From NCBI GenBank assembly GCA_017607445.1, contig JAEVHH010000004.1, positions 1,302,001-1,366,000 of the forward strand: a stretch of 64,000 nt of DNA, written 5' to 3'. The stretch comes from Histoplasma ohiense (taxonomy: Eukaryota; Ascomycota; Eurotiomycetes; Onygenales; Ajellomycetaceae). Positions within the stretch are counted from its first letter, which is position 1, and every line of letters starts with the position of its first letter. Below, one piece after another: positions 57,859 through 64,000 of this stretch. Made by a program: the position numbers and the translations under genes. The notes beneath the pieces are model-generated. The model was given only the letters and a program-made list of their open reading frames with translations. It was not told the origin of the DNA and ran no database searches.

Positions 57859-59277
57859 ATGCAATTCCCACCAGCATCCTGCTCCATCGCAGCCCTTACG
57901 TTCGTCTTTTGGTCATTTGAAATTGTCCGTCTGGCTCACGCTGCTCCTGGCTCGCCTGCTCTGCAGAATATCCTGAAGAACACAGACCAGAGTGATTTGT
58001 ACGGATATCCGACTGACCTGACGAGGGGAATCATCCCGGTACGCATTTTCCATTGAGCAGCTGAGGGGAGTATAATTGCAGCCAACTAACGTTGTTGCAT
58101 GATGTCTATTTGTAAAGATACCAGTACATTCGCACAAGTATGCTTTTCTCGCGGGTTTTTGCGTTTCTGGTTTGCTTGTTGCGCCGAGTGTTTGCGCGGG
58201 GCACATTCGCAAGATAGTATCTTTATTGACCCGATTGCATCTGAGACAGTGACTACTGGAGAGACCTTCCCTTCTATTCCGGTACGCGGATGGCCTGGAA
58301 TAATGCCCTTTTGTTGTTGTATATGTGGAAGCAAGTATAGGCTAACAATTTCTCTCCGGTCGAAGCTCTTTCCGCCGGGTGTATCTCAATTGAGGCAGAT
58401 GTCTGGCTATTCGATGACACCCTACTCGTACGCTCACCTCCGCTTCTTTACCGATGTGCATGCTACTGACAATCTACCAACAGGTTGGCCACGACTTATC
58501 CTCTCTTACTAAATCACGCACCCTAAAATCACTCTACGTGGACCCGATCCTGGATGTCCTCCGCCGCCAGAACCCGCGGAGCCCTTACATTACCGGAGAA
58601 ACCAGAAAGTTTGTCTGACACTACACACATACATGTGTCAATTTATGTCATCTATTCAGGCCTCAATCGCAACACTAACACGCAAATACAGCGGCGTCTA
58701 CGACACAGATCCCTTCCAAACCCTCTACCTCTTCATTGACGTAAAAACCTCTGGGCCAGAAACCTGGCCGCACGTCGTCGCAGCCCTCGAGCCCCTCCGC
58801 GCTGCAAACTACCTCACAACCCTCCGCAACAACGACACCCTTACCACAGGCCCCGTTACCGTCATCGGCACTGGAAATACACCACTGAGCCTCGTCGGGC
58901 CCGTCCCTGATCGCGATTACTTCTACGACGGGCCGCTGGCTGATCTCCAGAAGGAGGGGTTTCGGGACATCACAAAGTATATATCACCAATCGCATCTAC
59001 GAACTTTGCAGCCGCTATTGGCGTGGATAGTATTACGTTCCCTCCTGGAGGAGGCGAGAACAAAGGGGAGAAGGACCCATCGTGGTTGAATAGTTCGCAA
59101 TTAGGGACTTTGAGGGGACAGATTGAAGCGGCGAAGAAGAAGGGGATTGGGGCTAGATATTGGGGTACGCCTGGATGGCCTGTGCGCGAGCGGAATGAGG
59201 TGTGGAGAACCTTGTTAAAGGAGGGGGTTGTCTTGCTGAATGCGGATGATTTGGAGGGTGTCCAGGAGTATTTTTAG
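57859..59277 (+). CDS. AIM6-like secreted PLC-type phosphodiesterase-fold protein
   Basis: Six exons: 57859-58038, 58118-58137 (20 nt), 58250-58281 (32 nt), 58366-58427, 58484-58608 and 58692-59277; 334 residues. All joints keep frame and give the family landmarks: IPVHSHNDYWRD, ALSAGCISIEADVWLFDDTLLVGHD, SLYVDPILDVLRRQN and ITGETRNGVYDTDPFQTLYLFIDVK. The His-His and Glu-Asp pairs are those of the TIM-barrel phosphodiesterase (PI-PLC/GDPD) fold; family members include yeast Aim6. The first ~28 residues form a signal peptide (hydrophobic core IAALTFVFWSF, then AHAAP), so it is probably secreted. The rest is conserved to the C-terminus (GARYWGTPGWP, VLLNADDLEGVQEYF). Substrate unknown. Confidence 0.9.
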
Positions 59278-59530
59278 AATCCCGGTTCTGTTTGGGGATC
59301 GGCTTGATGTCAAATAAATTATGAGTGAGAGTAATGCCCCCCTCTTTTTTTTTTTTTTGCTTTGGATTCTTAAATGTGTGGAGTTTTTCGATTCCCTGCT
59401 TGACATCTATACTGCCCTTCGGATATACTTCTATATACATACCCTAACGGATGTTTCCCTCGCGTTTTTACAGGATAGAATCACCGGATCCCTTGCTCTA
59501 TCCATTGATTTAAAAGGGCCGCATGATTTT

Positions 59531-59578
<48 letters not shown>

Positions 59579-60241
59579 TCCTTCTTTTTGTTCTTTTTAA
59601 TCACCTTGCTAGCTTGTCAACACGTGGGCAGCCCGCTGACGCTGCCCCGAGTAGAATGAAATGCAGCCGTGTCCAATAGGTTCTCAGGGGACGAAATCTC
59701 AACACGCATTGAAGCACGTCAAGCGCATAACCGGGTGCATAGGGTCACCCTGTTGGCAAATGATACATCCCTATGGGGTATGGTGGCACAGCGAATTATA
59801 TACGTAATAGGCGCAGTGCGTAGATCTAGATGTCTGATGCAGTGCTCTGCGCGACCGTGGGGGGTTGTTTGCGATACTCCACGGTGTATCTACTATATAA
59901 TCAATGGAAGAAAGGCGAGGAAACGTATGAATAAGGAACAAAGATAAAGATAAAACAGACAGAACAATAAGGACATTTCATTATTTCGCGGCTATGGTTT
60001 ATTGATGGCTATAACTCTAACTTCTTAGGAAGTCCCTCCCTATTGACTCAGGGTCCCTCTACCAAATGCAGACTGTGTATCCCCTTGGAAAGGCATGGGT
60101 TGAATAGGGGTGGACTCGACTTAAAGTCTGTGGGATGGAGTGGCTGATTCAGCAAAGAACATAGTTAACTAACATGTCATTGACTTCCGTAATGCAGTAA
60201 CTACATAACAAAGACAGGGAACGAAGCTGCGCCAGAACACT
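59278..60241. other. Intergenic region
   Basis: 3' flanks of the AIM6-like and cupin genes, holding a long TTTC repeat and no gene I can support. A 92-codon frame (59669-59947) has no family resemblance. Confidence 0.6.
59530..59588. repeat. TTTC tetranucleotide repeat, about 14 copies
   Basis: A near-perfect pyrimidine tract of TTTC units about 250 bp after the AIM6-like stop. Likely length-variable between strains. Confidence 0.9.
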
Positions 60242-60934
60242 TCAAGAAGACACGCTACGAGAAGCAGATCCGCCACGGGCAGGAGACGATGGCCCCGAGG
60301 GCGGCGGAATCGCGGTGGCCTCGAGAGTCTGGTTGCCGACTTTGATTGGTTTGGCCGGTAACATGGCGAAGAGCATACGCGCGGGCTCAGATGTCAAGTT
60401 GGACCATGCGTGAACCGTACTCCGTTGGACTACGACATCATCCTTCTCCAAGGTCGTCTTGATTCCGTTGTCCAGCTCCAGCACTATCTCGCCCGCGAGC
60501 ACGATGCCGAAATCTATGCTGACAGTTCGGTGCATGAATCCTGGTCCGGGTGGGAAATCAACAACGCGGATAATAGTGCCGACGGAGTCAGCGAGAGGGA
60601 TTTGGGAGCCGTTGAAGTCCGTCCAGGGCCCGTCTACTTTGGCAGGGAAGGACTCAGTGCGCCATATTGTGGTGAATGCGAGCTTGTCTGATGTGGCGCG
60701 AGAGCAGTCGGCAGATAAGGGGTCATACGGTGTCAGCTGGGTGTCTGAATCGATCATGGCTTTACCGGATGGACTGTGGCCCGTGACAACACGTCGAATC
60801 GGTGTATAAGACATTACAGATTGTATGAGATTGGCTATGGCAAAGCGGGTTGTTGAGAAAATTATTTTGGAGGCAGTTGAAGTGGCACTTGGCTGCGACT
60901 TATGAGCAGGAGAACGATAGAGTCGGGCAGCCAA
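60242..60934 (-). CDS. Cupin-domain protein
   Basis: A single exon of 230 codons, or 190 if translation starts at the internal Met41 (60814), where the conserved-looking part begins (MSYTPIRRVVTGHSPSGKAM). The upstream 40 residues are basic and Ser-rich; they could be a targeting peptide or 5' UTR. The cupin barrel has PGPGFMHRTVSIDFGIVLAGEIVLELDNG and then DVVVQRSTVHAWSNLT, giving His residues and a Glu in cupin motifs 1 and 2. Close fungal relatives sit near polyketide or aromatic-degradation genes, but no such cluster is here. Reaction unknown. Confidence 0.85.
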   Translation of the reverse strand: MAARLYRSPAHKSQPSATSTASKIIFSTTRFAIANLIQSVMSYTPIRRVVTGHSPSGKAMIDSDTQLTPYDPLSADCSRATSDKLAFTTIWRTESFPAKVDGPWTDFNGSQIPLADSVGTIIRVVDFPPGPGFMHRTVSIDFGIVLAGEIVLELDNGIKTTLEKDDVVVQRSTVHAWSNLTSEPARMLFAMLPAKPIKVGNQTLEATAIPPPSGPSSPARGGSASRSVSS

Positions 60935-62719
60935 GTTAAATGGAGATGATATGAAATATTGGGATTATGGTGTTAGAGGAAGAGGAGAATTGGGTAGACC
61001 TGTACGTATAAGTAACATGCGTATTTATATGTGTCTACTTCATTCATTCCCCCTTCACCTGTAATCTAACATTGAATATGCGCTCCAAATGACAAGCCTG
61101 GGAACTTCTCTAGGAATAGCGGCGGATTTGAATGAGCTTCTAGTACCAAAAAAAGTGCTCAAAGGATTGTTGTGCCTCCAGGAATTATTGAAAAATTGCA
61201 AGCTACCTCTTTTGAGTATGTCCAGCCATTTTAGGAGGGCATGAGAATCTATTACCTGCAAAATATATGCTGTGCACAACTAGAAAAGCATGGCAACTCC
61301 CAGCTGCTGCAACTGCATCGAAGTAGTACGGGCACCAGTAGAGGAGGACAGTACCATGTGCACGTACCACCTTCTACAAGCGCCAGCGAAGCTGCGGCAG
61401 AACAAACAATATTTCCAAAGGGAAAATGGACCCTGGTATGGCCCACTCCATTGCAATATAGGTCGGGACAGATTGGCCAAAACCACGGAATCTTAGATGA
61501 CAGGCATCAAGGGTGGGAGGCCGGAATAAGTTCCCCTTTCAGCAAATAGACAAAGCCTCACGCGCAGGGCATATTAGGCGCTCAATTGTTACTGCAAAAA
61601 AACAAAATGCAAACAGCTCCTGTTAATTAATTATATCATGAATCACCAGATACGGGCACTCGACACACCTTTGTCAATGGAATCGTAATGCATGGAAATT
61701 TTGTTCGATCTGGATGGCCAAGAATAGTATATTTATACTGCATTCCACTTTCCAATGACAGAATGTCGGCATCCTTGTGCAGTCTTGTCTGGTCCAGGAT
61801 CCAGTATCCACAGTCCAGTCTGCTTGCAAAGCCAAGCAGTCCCACTTCTCTTGACACATCCCTCAAACAGGTATGCGGCGCATCAATAACTTGACAATGA
61901 GGCAAGCGTGAAAAAGGATTTATTCACTCCATATTTTACCGCTGACCGGGCTAGATGCGTGCAGTCTTTCTTCCGAGTTCGCTTTGTTGCTGACAGCGAG
62001 GTTGTTTTGGTGTCCAAAGAAGTAAATGCTCATGATAACGGATTAGGTGAAGTTGTAGTTACTTCAAATAGTTAGTGTTGGCCCTAGGCTGCCTATCACG
62101 GACTAGCGCACCGCACATATATGCCTCAGCTGCCGACATGCTAATACAACCACTTAGACGTTCCCACAGCTAGATCATGGATAATAACCTTGGAACAACC
62201 ACACATTCGCCCCCGCGCACGTGATTCTTCGCATTAGCCCCCACAACCCCATCACTCTCATAGGCCACCTATTACGGACTAGCGCACCACACCTCCACTT
62301 GGGGCAAAGGAGCTTAAACAAATCTTAACTGCCGCTAGCTACGAGAACAAAACAACCAACCATGTTCAACATCTCTTTCACATAGGCAACTGAAGCACTG
62401 CCCTTCAGAAATATCCCATCTTCTTGGAGGTCAAGGTGATTCATCTTGGTTTCTGGTCCAACAATGTCAAAAAGAAAGAGACTCGAGGAGCCCGGTGATG
62501 GAGGCTCAAAATAGTCAAAAGCAGCACGATTAAAAGCGGTGGCAGCGGACCCGGAAATTGACCTGACATCGGACTTCCCAAAGGATTACTCTAAGCGTCT
62601 TTCTGAAATGCGGATTCCGTTACCCTCTCCAACAAGTTATGATTCCCTCCATCATTATTGCCTGCCTTTTCTAACTTCTCTACCAGTAACACCTATTACT
62701 GCTGCAACAACGTCAGGAT
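60935..62719. other. Gene-poor region with a degenerate direct repeat
   Basis: Contains the cupin promoter and sequence leading into the APH pseudogene. Two similar ~25-bp words (about 62092 and 62268) occur in direct orientation. Frames up to 102 codons have no family match. Confidence 0.55.
62092..62292. repeat. Pair of imperfect direct repeats, about 25 bp each
   Basis: CCTATCACGGACTAGCGCAC starts near 62092 and CCTATTACGGACTAGCGCAC near 62268, about 176 bp apart; both continue with similar ACC/CAC. The spacer ends in CG-rich sequence and carries no gene. Confidence 0.75.
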
Positions 62720-63580
62720 CAGTCACTGAAGAAGAATATCCGCGTGTTTCTAATGCCTTCCCAACCCACTGCCATTATATTTCCCTTGGCTGACTCAGTC
62801 CGAAGTCTGCTGGCGGATGCAGACATGTCCAAGGCGCTAGTCGGGCTTATGCGGCCCTGTGAAATTCTTTGGAAAAGCCCATTTCCTCGAAAGAGAATGG
62901 TTTTCAAATGCGATGGAAATATTGTCAGAATAGGTTCAGTACTGCGACGGAGACGTCTCCTAACATCTTTACAGCCCTCACCACAAACTCCTCCAAGAGG
63001 CGTCCCAGTAGGGTGTGTAAGAAACCTTAGGTCAGCCAGGATTTGGTTGAGCTGATCTTGGATGGACTTTTTCTGTGATATATCCAGCCCGGCCCATATG
63101 TCTGCCAGTGTTGTCGTGGAGGTGTAAGTCATAAAAATTAAAGAGACATCGTTCATTCGCAGTAATCCAGATGGCCTGGGGGCAGGCACAGTCGGCTTGT
63201 GCACTTCCAGGTACTGCAGTGTTGTATATTCAGTGTAGTCCAGCGCGTTCTTTATTGCTTTGATGATTGTCAAAGATTTCAAGGATTTTCTGTTCCCCTC
63301 TTTGCGCGCTTCTATTTTCGCAGAATTTATCAGCCGGCTTCAACAACCCTACGTCCCGCCTCAGCAATTAGAAATTAGATGTGTCTTTACACATGGTGAT
63401 CTACGACCAGATAATATCACTGTAGAACCAAGGGGCGACCACCAATTCCGAATTACTGGCCTTCTAGATTGGGAATATAGTGGGTTCTATCCTGAGTATC
63501 TGAGTTGATCAAGAGCACAAACGGTCTCAGTCCTTCTTCGGATGATGACTGGGTACTTGTTCCTACCCAAGTGAATTTCA
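62720..63580 (+). pseudogene. APH/FunK1-type kinase-like gene broken by an internal inversion and a frameshift
   Basis: Three pieces of one phosphotransferase (APH) gene are present out of order. (1) Plus strand to 62925: SPFPRKRMVFKCDGNIV, an N-lobe start. (2) Minus strand, 63265 down to 62926: ALDYTEYTTLQYLEVHKP, then LIFMTYTSTTTLADIW and GGVCGEGCKDVRR, the rest of the N-lobe. (3) Plus strand from 63266: VKDFKDFLFPSLR, the catalytic FTHGDLRPDNITV and the metal motif LLDWEYSGFYPEY. If piece 2 were flipped all three would read in one frame and in normal family order. Near 63500 a one-base shift moves the end (IKSTNGLSPSSDDDW) to another frame. The gene cannot make a normal product. Confidence 0.82.
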
Positions 63581-64000
63581 CTAGAAAGCTATGGCATGTG
63601 GTGGTTACTCAACTATGCCCAGGGGGACTTCATGGAGTGATTATCACACAGTTTTGGGAGGGAATGAGAGAATCTCAAATTGACACTAGATCACAATGAA
63701 AACTAGATTAGAGGATTGCATCTCGCTTTTCCTTCAATTCCTCTCCGGCTGCACGATATTACTCACCATCCTTATCCAAAATGAACCCATTTTGTAGCGT
63801 GTTGAGAATATCAAGCACATGTAAAGGATTACACTACTGTGGAGCATTAATTGGAAGAATGTTAGAGAATATACATTTGGGGTAGAATTGTGAGAAAAAA
63901 AAAAGTATTTTCGTAAAAGTATGGAGGTACATCTAGTTGGTGAGTGAGCGATAGAGAATTGATTGTTCCAGTGTAAGTTGACTGCGCGCCACTACCTATT
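63581..64000. other. Right-edge sequence without recognised gene
   Basis: Contains an A-rich tract near 63896-63904. No gene seen. Confidence 0.5.

Overview
The window is nuclear DNA of a filamentous ascomycete (Pezizomycotina), most likely Onygenales and perhaps Ajellomycetaceae. Evidence: genes on both strands, short GT..AG introns of about 55-140 nt with CTAAC-like branch points, an iron regulator with the CCAAT-complex binding segment plus four cysteine clusters (HapX type), and lineage-typical families (UGO1, POM34, a degenerate AMP-binding family, an expanded APH kinase-like family). The genus is an inference. I see no virus, complete transposon, CRISPR array or convincing tRNA.

Layout. 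1-4121 (-): large RasGAP/VPS9-like signalling protein running off the left edge. 4.1-9.7 kb: gene-poor, microsatellite-rich. 9.7-17.2 kb: F-box-like protein (+), CAF-1 large subunit (-), low-complexity unknown (-). 17.2-21.2 kb: gene-poor, holding the decayed C-terminus of an MFS transporter. 21.2-26.7 kb: CaiB/BaiF CoA-transferase-type protein (-) and a long coiled-coil protein (-). 27.4-33.4 kb (+): SDR oxidoreductase, small membrane protein, intracellular GH18 hydrolase, PhoD-like phosphatase. 33.9-36.8 kb: divergent SRP54 (-) / RRP15 (+). 37.2-40.2 kb: divergent mitochondrial ferredoxin (-) / UGO1 (+). 41.5-44.7 kb: hapX (-), small unknown gene (+) sharing its promoter, O-methyltransferase (+). 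44.9-46.7 kb: zinc alcohol dehydrogenase (-). 47.3-49.7 kb: divergent mitochondrial ribosomal protein bL19m (-) / mitochondrial-like unknown (+). 50.1-53.5 kb: AMP-binding pseudo-enzyme (-) / POM34 (+). 54.0-57.2 kb: HID1 (+). 57.9-59.3 kb: AIM6-like secreted protein (+). 60.2-60.9 kb: cupin (-). 62.7-63.6 kb: an APH-type kinase-like pseudogene broken by a small internal inversion and a frameshift.

Themes. Several housekeeping genes form divergent pairs sharing 240-370 bp promoters (SRP54/RRP15, ferredoxin/UGO1, hapX/unknown, bL19m/unknown). Iron and mitochondrial functions cluster between 37 and 50 kb (Fe-S ferredoxin, UGO1, HapX, bL19m). Most other neighbours look functionally unrelated, as usual in fungi. 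The least ordinary signals are the inverted APH pseudogene, the MFS relic, the 20-nt micro-exon of the AIM6-like gene, and a GATA-type palindrome upstream of hapX. Gene models were joined by hand from splice signals and reading frame; exon edges should be right within a few bases but were not checked against transcripts.
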